This document shows positions 1 to 11,879 of a stretch of 64,000 nucleotides of DNA, in pieces. The notes under the pieces were generated by a model. It worked only from the letters and a program-made list of their open reading frames with translations. It was not told the DNA's origin and searched no databases. A program made the translations under genes and the position numbers. Within the stretch, counting starts at the first letter, position 1. Each line of letters begins with the position of its first letter. Source of the stretch: Mixophyes australis (lineage: Eukaryota; Chordata; Amphibia; Anura; Limnodynastidae); contig JAVHZZ010000002.1 of the NCBI GenBank assembly GCA_036250195.1, positions 71,538,205 to 71,602,204 of the forward strand, read 5' to 3'.

Positions 1-157
1 TTCAGTGAAGGACATAGCAAGGGAGAAATCTTGGATTCTGGAGTGGGATGAGGGATGTTTCCCTTTACAATGCAGCGCCGCTTTAAATTTAAGCGCTGAA
101 GAGGCTGAACACGCCGGAGATGAAGAATCCGGAGATTCATACATTTACCCCCTAGAG
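1..157. repeat. Partial palindromic MITE arm
   Basis: The stretch from about 78 to 157 matches one arm of the near-perfect palindromic element at 23757-23946, including the end motif TTCATACATTTACCCCC. The opposite arm is missing or too diverged to see at the window edge. The short open frame across it is not a gene. The family is unnamed here; it is a non-autonomous DNA element by structure. Confidence 0.7.
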
Positions 158-239
158 TTGAATGTTATCAGCATAAAGGTGATACCGAAGGAAGAGATGA
201 GAGCACCCAGGAAGGTAGTATAGAGCAAAAAGAGTAGCA

Positions 240-1344
240 ACCGTAACACTAATTGCAATTTATTTTAAATTTTAATTGGAGGTGAGGGGAGAATAATATT
301 CATTTTGCAGACTGATAGCAAAAAAGCAATATAAATAGTGCAGTGCTGAATAGTGATAATCAAATTAGCACTGATTTGTGAAAGGAATAGAAGCCTATCT
401 CTGATGGTCCTGAGTCTGCAGAGCTCTGCAATAATTGATACTTTTTACCAACTTAACGGATCTACTACTCAATGCCACCTCACTACAACTGTGGCTGATC
501 CTGCTGGGCACACGTGAAGACCCTTGGAGACTCACTGGGTGCAATCTTGATCCTGGTCTGACTGCCTGATGGGGATTGCGCCCTTCACTGGCTTGTTCCC
601 CTGCCGGACAAGACGCTCCTCTTGGACCCCGCTGCAAATTCGGTGTCTCACACTTCTAAGTGATCTCCACTGAAAGTGATCCCAGCGCTGTACCTGCTCT
701 GACGGTGTCTGGCGCTGCGACTGCTACATTCGCGGTGCGCGGCCTACATAGCTGCGGTCTCTAGTACCGCTGACGCCCCAACCGCTGGACTTCCCATTCG
801 CTTCACCTGACTTCTGGTCAGCATCTGCGCGACAGTTATCCTCAGCACTCAGTAGGGAGGTAGGTTTACCTACACTCAGATGCCCGATCCGCGTGGTTGG
901 CATCCACTGCTGCTGCAACAGCCGGACCAGTTTACTGCCAGACACACACTCCCTCCAGCTGTACCAGAACTTAGACCTTAGTGGAAGTGCTGCCAACCAG
1001 AGGAGAGGGGAACTGAGGCTGGTGCAACTGCTGCAGCATTTTTCTCACCCCCTGTAAGAGACTGTACATCACCACATAACTGGTGGTGGTCTTGGGTGCC
1101 CCACCATCATCTGTGTCATCATCAGTGTCTAGGGGTAACCTCTGGACCTTGTCTAGTGGATCCCCTGGGGTCACTCTCTGAAAATCTGCACAAATGTAAT
1201 CCTTGTCACTCCATGTTCGACATGGCTGTCTAGACCACAAATGGGGGGAAGTGACCAGTGACAATTCATGTATTCTTCAAAGTGCTGTAGATGAAGACTA
1301 ATCGACTCTTTGCAACTTACTAAGGGTATGGATCAGAAGCTCAG
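240..1344 (+). other. Unassigned sequence ahead of L1 ORF1
   Basis: This stretch carries no convincing reading frame. Its position directly ahead of the L1 ORF1 remnant makes an L1 leader plausible for its 3' part, but I see no promoter motif or boundary that proves it. Short open frames on the minus strand between 395 and 1264 look like chance. Confidence 0.3.
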
Positions 1345-1960
1345 ATGGGCAGAGACAAGAAAGGATCCCCTAAGAGAGACTCTAAAAAACCAGCAGCGAC
1401 TCCTCAATGCTCAGATTTGCGTGATTTCCTGAAAACATCAACAGTTTCAGAAGCAAGCGACATGGCCTCATCGTCTAACTCCTCTCCTCCATTCACGCCT
1501 GAACACCAAATGGCAGGATCCCAGACCACAGAGACTTTGCCAGCTAAAGACCATTCAGAACTAGCACAGATCATGAGGATGCTTCGGACTTTATCAACCA
1601 AACAAGAGGTAACCTCTAAAAAAAGACTTTGAGGTGTTGGAGACTAAGTTAAAGGAAGTAGTCCGCCATGAAGTTACCACTCTTCAGGCAGATCTGGCAC
1701 ATCTAAGTCATTGGCTGGTAGCCTTGGAAGAAAGCAAAGAAGTATAAGAAGAACGCTGCTCCACATTGCAATCCACAGTGACCGCCCAGGCGAAGGCTCT
1801 ACAATGGTTACACTATAAGATGGATGGTATGGACAATATATGCCACAGAAATAACCTGAGAATAAGGGGACTACCAGAGGATATCCCAACACAATAGAAG
1901 TACTAACGAAAATACTAAACGAAATTCTAGAGCAACCACCGGAAAATGTAATCACTTTTG
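1345..1960 (+). pseudogene. L1-type LINE ORF1 remnant
   Basis: The frame opens with MGRDKKGSPK, typical of amphibian and fish L1 ORF1 starts, and runs about 95 codons to a stop near 1632. Homology continues in shifted frames: a coiled-coil-like stretch near 1680-1800 and the block NNLRIRGLPEDIP near 1850-1890, which is the hallmark of the L1 ORF1 RNA-recognition region. In the family this protein is an RNA-binding trimer that packages the LINE transcript. At least one frameshift and in-frame stops make this copy dead. ORF2 of the same element follows directly. Confidence 0.8.
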
Positions 1961-2162
1961 ACAGAGCTTAGATTTTTGTTCACTATATATAAATATTGTA
2001 TTCAAATGTTATTACCATTTGCATTTTTCTGTACCCCAACCCTTCTCCCCACCCCATCCTTCCGTTACCATTCTCCCCCATTCTCACTTACTTGGTCTAT
2101 TTTGTTCTCTACCCTACAATACCACTGGGTGTGCGCTATTTGCTTTCTGCCCCCCCTCTAAG

Positions 2163-3995
2163 GATGATGGATGAACTCAAATGTAAGATCCTTAATGTTA
2201 AGGGTTTAAATTTCCCAGAGAAGAGATCTAGGTTGTTAAGAGATCACATAGCAACAAAAATAGACGTGACTTTCTTACAAGAGACATTTTAAGCAAGGCT
2301 CCTGACCTCGGCTACGTAGCCAATATTATCTCCATCTATTCACATGCAATAACATTAGGTGTAGCCATTACTCCTCTCTTGGCGCCTGCTTCTCAAGGAC
2401 ATAGTCATACATAAGCTACAAGCAGGTAGAGGTCTAGGACTGAATTGTAATATTTTTAACCAATCCTTTACTCTAGTGAATCTGTATGTTCCAAATCACA
2501 GCCAATCTGTTTTCCTGGAAACTCTACTGGACAAAATGGACCCTCTGCGGGAAGGTATCCTCATTCTAGACGGTGATCTCAATTGGGTACTTCATCCTGC
2601 CGTCAACGCTTCCTCTGGTGCAGCCTGATACTCAGGCAAACTTTATCGCAAGGTGAGATGCATCATACATGAGAACCAGCTGGTCGACACATGAAGACTC
2701 AAACATCGCATAGAACAGGACTACACCTTCTTCTACCACCCACGTAATATCTATTCTCGACTGGACTATTTTTTTCTATCACACAATCACTTAGCTCTGG
2801 TTAGAGAAGTCACAATAGGCCAAGTCACCTGGTCTGACCATGCCCCGTTTACATGTCTTTTTCATTACCTCAGCCAGGACAGAGGCCATACACGTGGAGG
2901 TTGAACAAACTCTTGATCTAAGATAACTATAGCAAATCCCAAATTGAGACAACACTTGACAAATATATCCTAACTAACGACACCCCTAAAATATCAAAAT
3001 CTCATTATGGGAGGCACACAAATGTGTCATTCGGGGAAAATTGATAGAATTATGCACAATTATGGAAAAACAAAAGATAGCTTACCGGGATACACTACTA
3101 GAAAAAATTAAATCCCTTGAAATGAGACATAAAGCTTCTCAAGAGTCAACCACCCAGACTGAGTTGGCAGAAACAAGAAAGACTTAACAAATTAATGTCA
3201 GACAAAATACAGTTGGATTATCGTAAATGCCGAAAAAAGTTCTATCAGTGGGGAGAGAAACCGGGTAAACTCCTGTCTCAAGCTCTGCAAGCTCAAAGAG
3301 CACAACTGTATATACCACACATTAAATCAGAAACTGGGAAATTATGTGTCACCTCGTCTGATATAGCTAAGACATTCCACACTTCTTATTCTAAACTTTA
3401 TAATTTTAACAGTGAATCACATCTGACAGATCGCTCAATTAAACAGGAAAGCAAAGCCAATTATCTTAAACAGATCAATTTCCCCACACTAGATGCAGAG
3501 AATATACAAATGTTGGAGGCACCCTTTTCTACCAGGGAACTAGAGGAGGCAATTAAAAGGACTCCATCAGGGAAGAGTCCAGGTCTCACAGTGTTATATT
3601 ACAAAACCTTCAAATATAAAGTGATCCCTCTCATGCTTCAGGTCTTCAACACGATTTCCGTGCAATCCCACTTATCACACCATTCTCTGACGGCCCATAT
3701 TACAGTTTTGCCTAAAGAAGGGAAAGACCCAGCACTATGCCCAAGCTATAGACCCATATCTCTGCTTAATGTGGACATAAAATTATATGCCAAGCTTATT
3801 GCCAAAGGCTGAAACCACTGTTGCTTAAGATTATTCACAATACCCCAACTCTCTTGTTATCCACGGATGCTGAAAAAGCGTTCGATACAGTAGATTGGGA
3901 CTTCATGCGGGGTATTCTCAGCCACCTGGATCTAGGACCATTGGGGTTAGAAAGGTTTTGAACATTATAAACGCATCAGATAGCTAGAATCAAGG
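2163..3995 (+). pseudogene. L1-type LINE ORF2 remnant (endonuclease and partial reverse transcriptase)
   Basis: The endonuclease start is recognisable as LNVKGLNFPEKRSRLL then FLQETF near 2190-2290. Shifted frames then give NLYVPNHS near 2480, a degraded GDLNW catalytic block near 2570, and WSDHAPF near 2840. An open stretch at 3195-3812 holds the linker and early reverse transcriptase, with the blocks SGKSPGL and SYRPISLLNVDIKLYAKLIA. The block DAEKAFDTVDWDF, around the first catalytic aspartate of the polymerase, lies near 3870-3905. The element stops near 3995, so the second catalytic motif and the C-terminal part are absent. In the family ORF2 nicks DNA and copies LINE RNA. Frameshifts and stops make it a fossil. 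Confidence 0.85.
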
Positions 3996-4044
3996 TTAAT
4001 GAGGACCACAAAAGACAAAAACGTCACAAGTACTGTAATAAACA

Positions 4045-4046
<2 letters not shown>

Positions 4047-4095
<49 letters not shown>
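4047..4095. repeat. TA dinucleotide microsatellite
   Basis: An almost uninterrupted run of TA steps starts where the L1 remnant ends. About 450 bp of unassigned sequence follow. Confidence 0.9.
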
Positions 4096-4096
<1 letters not shown>

Positions 4097-4563
4097 TACT
4101 ATGGGGACTGCGATGTTCTGCAATGCATCAAGCATTGCATTGCACAGACAGGTAACGCCATCTCAGGATGGTGTTACCTGTCATTTCCTATGGGATTCTG
4201 CTGAAGCCTCTTTCGCTTTGCAAAACCCGTTGCAGTGGAAGTGCTGTACCCATATTTACAGCGATGCATTTTTGCTGGTACTGCACATTATTAATGCATA
4301 GACCCCTGGGTATGGTTGTATGAGAAGCTCCTAATCCTTATAGCACCACAATACACTCCAGCTCCAAAAAATCTAAATATATAATATAGTGTAGTATGTT
4401 TTCAATAGATGATGATAACAGAAATTATTTAATATGTGTACCAGAAGCAATGTTCAGTAAAACACATATAAATTAATAAATATGGTTCAGTAAAGGAAAA
4501 ATGCCAGTAAAACTTTATCAAAGTATTATATTAATTTGGTAAGTTTGCCAAATGGATTTATAT

Positions 4564-4659
4564 AATGTTGTGTGTATGTTCCTTGCAGGATAACCCCACC
4601 CTTTCAAGCACCTGTAATGGCCTATAAATTGATTTGAGCAGCTTCCACTTTTGTATTTG
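4564..4659 (+). repeat. 96-bp direct repeat, copy 1
   Basis: These 96 bp recur with no mismatch at 4959-5054, 395 bp further on. The preceding text GGATTTATATA is found after copy 2, so the flanks partly swap. The repeat does not resemble a transposon end. Confidence 0.9.
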
Positions 4660-4958
4660 TCTGAGAGGCATGTTGGTGTCAGTAGCTGAGAGGGGGTACT
4701 GGCACTGAATTGCTGTTTGGAGGCTTCTGGGGTACCTCTTTGGTAAGTTAGCTCTCAATTTAAAAACACATATGTATGGCCCAAATATATGGGACTCTCA
4801 TTGTTTAGAGTAGGACCATCCTATTAGCAAAAGCGCCTTGGCGTGGCAGGATGGCTTAAACATACATTTGCAAATGTGTGCAACAAAGACTTTTGCATTT
4901 TTATCTACAGTAGAAATGGCAGATCTGTTGCTGGCTATAGCAGTGTGCTGGGGGAAAA

Positions 4959-5054
4959 AATGTTGTGTGTATGTTCCTTGCAGGATAACCCCACCCTTTC
5001 AAGCACCTGTAATGGCCTATAAATTGATTTGAGCAGCTTCCACTTTTGTATTTG
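4959..5054 (+). repeat. 96-bp direct repeat, copy 2
   Basis: Exact second copy of 4564-4659. Exact identity over 96 bp in otherwise decayed DNA suggests a recent local duplication or template switch. Confidence 0.9.
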
Positions 5055-5275
5055 GATTTATATAAAGTAGGTTAATGATAATGTGGGATTTTTTTCCATT
5101 AATGTTTACATTTTATTATTTAACACATGTTATTACACATATTTACTTTGTATCTTTCTAATTCTATTATTATTGCAGCATTATTTATATGTTCTGAAAA
5201 ACAAGAATTTGAAAACCCATCTCTAAAAATCCTGCATTTGCCCCTGTGAGCATAGGTCTAATGCAGGGTACACAG

Positions 5276-5439
5276 CAGGGGAGTGCTGGCAAATTTTAGC
5301 CCGGGGGCATGACCCGACTCAGCAGCCTATTTTAATGAAAAAAAAATGCAGGTAGCCCAGTGACCCAGCCCAAGGTAGCCCCCTTTGGGACTGGACTAGG
5401 GGGCAGATGCCCCCCCTGCCCCAGCCCAGCCTGCTCCTG
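5276..5439. mobile_element. Short hAT-type MITE, 164 bp
   Basis: Ends are CAGGGGAGTGCTGG and CCCAGCCTGCTCCTG, an imperfect inverted pair. They are flanked by GTACACAG (5268-5275) and GTACACAC (5440-5447), an 8-bp duplication matching at 7 of 8 bases. An 8-bp TSD with CAGG-type ends is the hAT signature. There is no coding capacity. Confidence 0.7.
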
Positions 5440-5750
5440 GTACACACCAATGCAATCTTACTTCGAATGCTATTTCTATAACGATTTCACCAACGACTGA
5501 TAGTCCTGATGAGCATGCCAATTTATGTGTACACATCAACACAATTTACTGTCAGATCTCATAACCATCGTCTCTTATAACCATCTGATTGAAAAGATAT
5601 TGGGCCTGACTCATTAAGGCATGCATCCTGAGCAGGGCCGGATTTCCCGCTAGGTAACCTAGGCACCTGCCTAGGGCCTAGCGGCTCTCTGGGGGCCCAG
5701 ATGGGGGGGACAAAACAGGAAAAAAAAATTCGGCCCCTCCCCCGACTCGC

Positions 5751-5894
5751 GACAAGATGCAGGGATCCCCGTTACGATGAACAGCGCTAATCGCGCTCAC
5801 GAAGCAGGTCCTCAGTGATAGTACAATGCCGATTCGCGGGAGAGAGACGGCGTGCGTTCCACAGTGGAACGCACATCACTTCCGGATGGTGTCA
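5751..5894 (+). repeat. Left arm of long palindrome
   Basis: About 144 bp whose reverse complement recurs at 6338-6480 with few mismatches. Without the later insertion the arms would be separated by only seven bases, making a very stable hairpin. Confidence 0.9.
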
Positions 5895-5895
5895 G

Positions 5896-6175
5896 CAGGG
5901 CTGTCTTTCCCATTGGGCACGATGGGCAGGTGCCCGGGGGCCCAGGGGGAAAGGGGGCCCTGTGCAGGTCTGCTGTAAAAAAAATCCTGTAAAGAAAAAA
6001 AAAATAAACTTACCTTTTGCGGTCACCTGACCGTTCAGATCAGGTGACGATCAGGCTCACTCCCTGGTCCTCTCTGGCGTCATCACGCCCGACATTCACT
6101 GTGAGCACAGCATGGAGGAGCACAGCAACGAAGTACAGAAGAGGATTCAACGCATTGCGATTGAAAGGTAAGTTA

Positions 6176-6225
<50 letters not shown>

Positions 6226-6323
6226 TATAATCCTTTTTTTTTTTTTTTACTTATATATTTATATATAGGGGCCCTGGTGCACTGCTGTGCCCGGGGGCCC
6301 ATACTGTTGTTAAGGTGGCCCTG
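5896..6323. mobile_element. Nested hAT MITE at hairpin apex, 428 bp
   Basis: Ends CAGGGCTGTCTTTCCCA and GGTGGCCCTG are flanked by an exact 8-bp TSD, GGTGTCAG (5888-5895, 6324-6331). The TSD is the innermost part of the host palindrome arm. The element has a core of about 150 bp with a consensus splice donor facing outward on each strand (near 6017 on minus, 6167 on plus), a TA microsatellite at 6177-6221 and a T run near 6233-6249. Confidence 0.93.
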
Positions 6324-6337
6324 GGTGTCAGAATGTA

Positions 6338-6480
6338 TGACACCATCCGGAAGTGACGTGCGTTCCACTGTGGAACGCACGCCATCTCTCTCCCGCGAAT
6401 CGGCATTGTACCATCACTGAGGACCTGATTCGTGAGCGCGATTAGCGCTGTTCATCGTAACGGGGATCCCTGCATCTTGT
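6338..6480 (-). repeat. Right arm of long palindrome
   Basis: Reverse complement of 5751-5894, sharing the inner GGTGTCA/TGACACC boundary and the outer block GATGCAGGGATCCCCGTTAC. Confidence 0.9.
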
Positions 6481-8354
6481 CATCGCCATAGGACTCCTTG
6501 GACTCCATTTGACTGCTGGACTGTATGAGGTTGGTCTATGACTGTTCTCTAATTGGACCTCATTGCCCCATACTATGTTCCCTTGACCTGGTTGGACTGT
6601 AATAAGGATATACCATCTTTCCAACAGAGCTCTCTCTAGCAGCCTCCACTCTTCCCCTTTACTTGGAACTCGCAGACCATGGCTGTTTGACCAATTACTA
6701 TTGTAACAATTGCAGTGTCAGACTGCCATTCATATGGCAATTGTGGACATTCATTTGTATTATTTGTATGTAAACATTAAATGTTTTTTGTTTTAACCCC
6801 CATGCTGTCATTCCAACGTTATCACCCATCTTCTCTATATATTCTTACCTAATTGCATTACAACTAATTATTTTCGTTATAAGACAATTTTGAGCGCTAA
6901 TACTCTACCATATTACTACAGGGGGCATGTATTATGATGGAAGATGCAGGGCACGGGGGCATGTGTGATGGAAGATGCAGGGCACAGGGGGCATGTGTGA
7001 TGGAAGATGCAGGGCACAGGGGGCATGTGTGATGAGAGGGACAGTAATGAGGGGCCGCATGGTGATGCAGGAGGAGCAGCGTGATGTGCGGCGGCACATA
7101 GCTTACCCTTCTACTTAACTATAGGGGTATATGCTATGTTAAAAAAATATAGTGCTATGGATTGTTTCAGGGAGGCGGGGGGCATGTGGGGGGCTGGGGA
7201 GGGCGTGCGGGGCTGGGGGGCACGTGTGCGGGGCTGGGGGGCGCGTGTGCGGGGCTGGGGGGGGGCAAACCAATATCTTGCCTAGGGCCCCATGAGGTGT
7301 AAATCCGGCTCTGATCCTGAGCGCTTCATGTGTTTACTGTAAACTGCATGTAAATTGGCTCTGTATACTCCCGAAGTCAAGAAGGTACAGAATGGATATG
7401 TGTGGTAATGATTATGGGTGTAGGTTTTCTCTGCTCTACTAGACCAGACACAGGATACGTACAAATATAAAATCTCAAAAGAACGCAAAGAAAAATATAT
7501 ATCTATTCAATCAATATTATAGTCATTTATGATTATACATATAAATTTAAAAAACCAAAAATTGTCTTTATTCTTGAAAAACACTTGTTAGGGTATTTTT
7601 AATGTCTACAGTACATAACAGACATTTTTTATAGTTGCTTCTGATTGCAAACACATGTTTTAGCATGCAAACCGTCATAACTAGTAACTGGCACTTAGAA
7701 TAGACCTCTAGCTGGGGAAGAGATACGGCAGAAACCAGCATACTTCTACTTGCGGCTGAGTTTGACTTGGATGTGGCTGCACAAGAATGCCCGTACTATA
7801 ACCATAACCACCCCGTTTCCTCCCAGAAAACATAGGATGTAGTAAGTGTCAATTGCGCTCGAAGATGACTTGACGTGGCTGCGTTCTTTTGCGTATCGTC
7901 TGGTACTGAGCACACGCAGAGTGATTTTGCAGACGGTACACACAAAATCGGCAGAGACATTTCTTAATGACTCAGGCCCTGTGATTCTGTACACACTCTA
8001 CAGATATCTGTCTACACTGCTGGTTGTGAGTGTGTACACACTTACACATTTGCCCAACAAATCATTGTTCATGATTTTTAGAAAGTTTATAAAACCAAAT
8101 CAACAGATGCAATGTTTTTTGGTATGATAAAATATGATCGTGGGAGTGTACAATATCTGATCAAATGGTCGTGGATTGTGAGATTTGCACAATAACTGCA
8201 TAGGGGTGTACCTAGTTTAAGTATCACAGTTCCTTTTAAAACTTGCTCACATTAGCAAAAAATCATGTAGGACAACACAGACATAACAGAAATGAAAGCC
8301 TGCACTGAAATTATGGCGATGCAGAAATAGTGTATGCAAAAAATAAAATCTTAA

Positions 8355-8553
8355 GGGGTAATTCAACTGGCTGCGATGTTCCTCAGAACATCCCGGGCGC
8401 GCATTTTTTCCGTTACTACCGTAAAAAGTAACACTTATTTTTGCTCGCACCTATATGGGGCGTGAGCAAAAACAAGTGTTGCTTCTGTGAAAAAAAAATA
8501 CGTGCAAGGTGTCTCGGGGCTGTTCCTCAGATTTTTTAACAATTGAATTCCCC
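8355..8553. mobile_element. Palindromic MITE, about 200 bp
   Basis: Starts GGGGTAATTCAACTG and ends CAATTGAATTCCCC; the interior is largely self-complementary, for example the AGTAACACTTATTTTTGCTC block against GAGCAAAAACAAGTGTTGCT. The TSD is unclear. Confidence 0.7.
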
Positions 8554-8830
8554 TCATAGTGTAGCACTTGAATTGCACCTTTTTTGGTCATATTCCGCCA
8601 CTACTTAATTGCACAGCACTGTACTTAACAAACTTTACTTGTAACTCTGTAACAAACTTTTGTTTTTGAAATTTGCAACAAACTTTACGTTTGTATCTTT
8701 TTCTTTCTTCTTACTTTAAGTAGGAAAATCAAGGCACACAAGTCCAGAACAGTTTCTAAGTTTCTAAGTCTGGCATTCAATACCAAATGGGGCTTATTGG
8801 AGATCTTCTCTTAGATAGAAAAGACACACA

Positions 8831-9625
8831 GGGCCTGACTCATGTTCAGACGTAAATCATTTGTGCAGTGTATCTTGTGTGAAATAGCCTTGCGCATGGC
8901 CAGAAACAAACATTACGCCAATGAACGCAATTGCACACTATTCATGTCCGCATGCAACTGACAACTGTAGATATGGCACAAGGGGGGGGAAGGGTGGACT
9001 AACGCAGGCCATGTAAAGTAAGGACGCAGACGTGGCAGATTAAAGTCCCGTGTTTGTCATAAGTACACTTATTTTCACTCATATATTTTGCACCCACTAT
9101 AGGTCAGGTGTAAATGCCGACTGATAGTGTTGACTGACACAGCATAGTCTTTGAATCAAAAAGTACAGGTATGCATGCCAGTAGCTATCACAGAACACGT
9201 GTATGCTACTAAAATATACTATAAAATGCATTTTATGTACGGTGCGCATTGAAATAATCTTTATTTATGAAAATAATGTAAAAAAGATTAAAAGATTCAA
9301 AAATAAAATAGACCTATATTTGAAAACTAATATTTATATAAATGATTATACTGTTAAGAGCTATTATTTTATTTTATGATAAAAGTTGTATGCGTCCTGA
9401 TGTGACCATTTATTGTACTTACCCATGTGCATATACTGCAATCTGTTCTCTGTGTCTACGCACGGCAAATATTGTTTAGGCAGAGCGTACTTACACCCAG
9501 ATTCAAATCAAAGCACATCTTGAGATACGCTGGGATTTGAATACTGTCAGAACTATGCACAAGTTCCTTTCTCCTTTAAAAAATACAACTTACGTGCAAG
9601 TTGCGTTTAGATATGAATCAGGACC
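8831..9625. mobile_element. Diverged MITE with GGGCCTGA-type ends
   Basis: Begins GGGCCTGACTCATGTTCAG and ends ATATGAATCAGGACC, resembling the ends at 5602-7979 and 33179-33511. A 3-bp repeat, ACA, flanks both ends (8828-8830, 9626-9628). The interior shows no coding sequence. Confidence 0.6.
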
Positions 9626-9628
9626 ACA

Positions 9629-10740
9629 ATGTGACTTTTACTGTAGCATTTATTATAGAGATGCAACTTACATAGCTGTGTGTTAGAGTTACTCAGCAGT
9701 GGTATGTAGCTTTGCCTTTTATGATATGTATAATTTAAATGACAACTTTTTTCAACAATGTTTTCGCAATTAACAAAATCTCTACAAACTGTTCCTTTCC
9801 TGGGAGTAATTTCCTCAACATACTTTCAGGAGATCACCCAGACTGTGCCCAAACTGTGAGCACTCTAATGCCAAATAGTTGACAGCTATTACTTTGAGTA
9901 TGTAAATGCTTTGTGTCTGTTTGTCAGCCTCTTAAATGCCTCTTTGTATCCCTCATAAAAACCCACAGAGAAAATGTCTGACGTGACACATTCTGGGAGG
10001 TGTGTCACCATAATAGGAGGGATTTCCTCATCAATGTTATTCTCTATTGTAATGTGACAGGTGAGGTATAACCTGTCTATCATCACTAATCTGGTTGGGG
10101 ATCTGCAGCGCTGAGGAGGTTAAGCTATACGTGGATCAGAGAACAACAGGGTGGGGAAGTATACAGTCTAATAGGGCAATGGAAGAATTTGATGGGGGAA
10201 TCCAACTTTGTGTTTCACCAAAATATTAATGTACTATGTATATAATATATATATATATATATATACATCACGTTGTAAGAAAGCCTACCAATAACACTGC
10301 CCTGCCAAGAGGGGCCAGTACAAGTGATAGAAATGCCCATACAACACTTTATATTTATATTTAATAAGAAGAGGGATTACGTACCTCTGTAACCTCCCTG
10401 AAATTATGCCTTATAGATAAATGCCCGTTTGGGTGTTGAAGTGTAAGGTTTCCAAATTGTTATGGACATTCAAACTAACTATTCTATGTTTTGGAGATTG
10501 CTAACCAGGCCAGTGCAGAAAAGAACACTATGAATATAAATAAATGCATATATTGTGAAAGTATAGACTCATTGTAAAGTGTAGATTTGTCCATGCACAT
10601 GGCAGAACAAAAACAAATCCCAATCAGCATGCAGGTTCATTTGTACTCTTCATCTGTCATAGCCATCAGCTGCAAGTGACAGCTGTACGGGGTCCTAGGT
10701 TATTCTTCCTGTCATAGGAAGAATTTCAGCCAGCAGCACC
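9629..10740. other. No recognisable feature
   Basis: AT-rich sequence with a short TA run at about 10244-10264. I see no supported gene or transposon end. Confidence 0.5.
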
Positions 10741-11283
10741 TCTCCATTGCACACAGTCTCCCGGACTGTTAAGCTGCAGTGTCCTGGACAGCCTGTGTCA
10801 ATGACTCGGACAAATGCCCTAAGACTTCAGCTCCAACTAACTTGTCCACTTGCCAAAACTGACTTGTCCAATGCCCAAAGGTTAATAGTCACAGGCAGGC
10901 AGCAGAGAACCCTAAGTGGAGCTGTCACGTGTGAGCAGGCCCCCTGCGACATCACAACAGCTCTGCATTGTGGGGTATACACTGATCTCTCACCCAGGAA
11001 AAACAGCAGATGCTCCTGCCCAGCATCCTGCACCCAGTTCGGGATCCATAAGGATATCGGTGGAGAGGTAAGTTATGCTGCTTCCTACTTTATACTAAAT
11101 TGTCATTCCAATTCTCTAGAGTGCAACATTATTCCATTCTTGAATGAGACCCGTTCTATTAATTTGCTCTGTCCCTCTCCTATTGGCTAGAATTTTGACT
11201 CCAAAAATTTAAAAGGCACTTCCTCTGAATCCTCAGTGCCTGTTCTCTGTGTTACCTTCTTGGTACTAGATGTGGCTCCCTGA
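10741..11283 (+). other. Promoter-like and exon-like sequence of unknown origin
   Basis: A 147-codon open frame (10747-11190) has no motif I recognise and biased composition, so I do not call it a gene. A consensus splice donor, GAGAGGTAAGTT, lies near 11064-11075. Downstream, an inverted CCAAT box (CTATTGGCTAG) near 11180 and TTTAAAAGGCAC near 11208 resemble an LTR-type or Pol II promoter. The tandem repeat that follows may be its leader. An LTR origin is a guess. Confidence 0.3.
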
Positions 11284-11640
11284 TTCCTGACACTCTACTA
11301 CATCGCTTCACCTCCATTCCAGTGGAACCTGCTGACTACTGAACCAACACTTCCTAAGTGTTTCTGCCGCCATTCCAGTGGTAACCAGTCGTCTGCAGAG
11401 CTGACACTCTACTACTCTGCTTCTCCTCCAAACTAGTAAAAACTGATGTCTACTGAACCAACACTTCCTAAATGTTTATTGCCGCTATCCCAGCAGTAAC
11501 CAGTTCACCGCAGAGCTGACACTCTATTACAGCGCTAATACTCCATTCCTGTTTTACCTGCTGTCTACAGTGCTGACTCTCCCTAGTGTTCTGTTGCCAT
11601 TCCAGTGGTAACCTGTCATCTGCAGAGCTTACACCTCACT
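11284..11640 (+). repeat. Diverged tandem repeat, about 115 bp x 3
   Basis: The block CTGACACTCTACTAC recurs near 11287, 11401 and 11515. Each unit also carries a form of CCATTCCAGTGGTAACC. Units are clearly diverged, so the array is old. It sits where the 3' part of the neighbouring LINE should be. Confidence 0.75.
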
Positions 11641-11879
11641 CTGTTCTCCTCCGCCATTCCAGAGGCGTCCATCTATCTCTCTTGCTTTTTTCAAAAATTG
11701 TCTAATATTGCTGACCCTCCAGGCTTTTTCCTCCAAGAAGTTCTGTCTAGAACTCCTAGTAAGGACCACGACCTGTGAGACAGAGGCAGCAAAGACCAAA
11801 CCGCCTTGTGGCTGGTCCCTGGTGAATATCATCTCCTCGTTAGACTCCATGCCTTAATTGAGTATTGTTAATCTAGACA

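Larger units (their letters stand above)
5633..7313. mobile_element. Non-autonomous hAT element with long internal palindrome
   Basis: The ends CAGGGCCGGATTT and AAATCCGGCTCTG form inverted repeats. They are flanked by an exact 8-bp TSD, ATCCTGAG, at 5625-5632 and 7314-7321. Inside lie the arms of a long palindrome (5751-5894 and 6338-6480) and a second hAT element at the apex. G-rich tandem runs fill 6900-7060 and 7160-7270. I see no transposase fragment, so mobilisation would have needed a partner elsewhere. Confidence 0.92.
5602..7979. mobile_element. Outer MITE of a three-level nest
   Basis: A 17-bp exact inverted pair bounds it: GGGCCTGACTCATTAAG at 5602-5618 and its complement at 7963-7979. 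The same ends occur at 33179-33511, and the right half resembles 57310-57680. A hAT element (5633-7313) sits 31 bp inside the left end, so the element itself is only about 690 bp. No clear TSD is visible for this copy. Confidence 0.75.

Noticed and set aside
10747..11190. 147-codon open frame as a host gene
   Set aside because: No recognisable motif, cysteine- and threonine-rich composition, and promoter-like non-coding features overlap it. A splice donor inside the region is noted but not enough.
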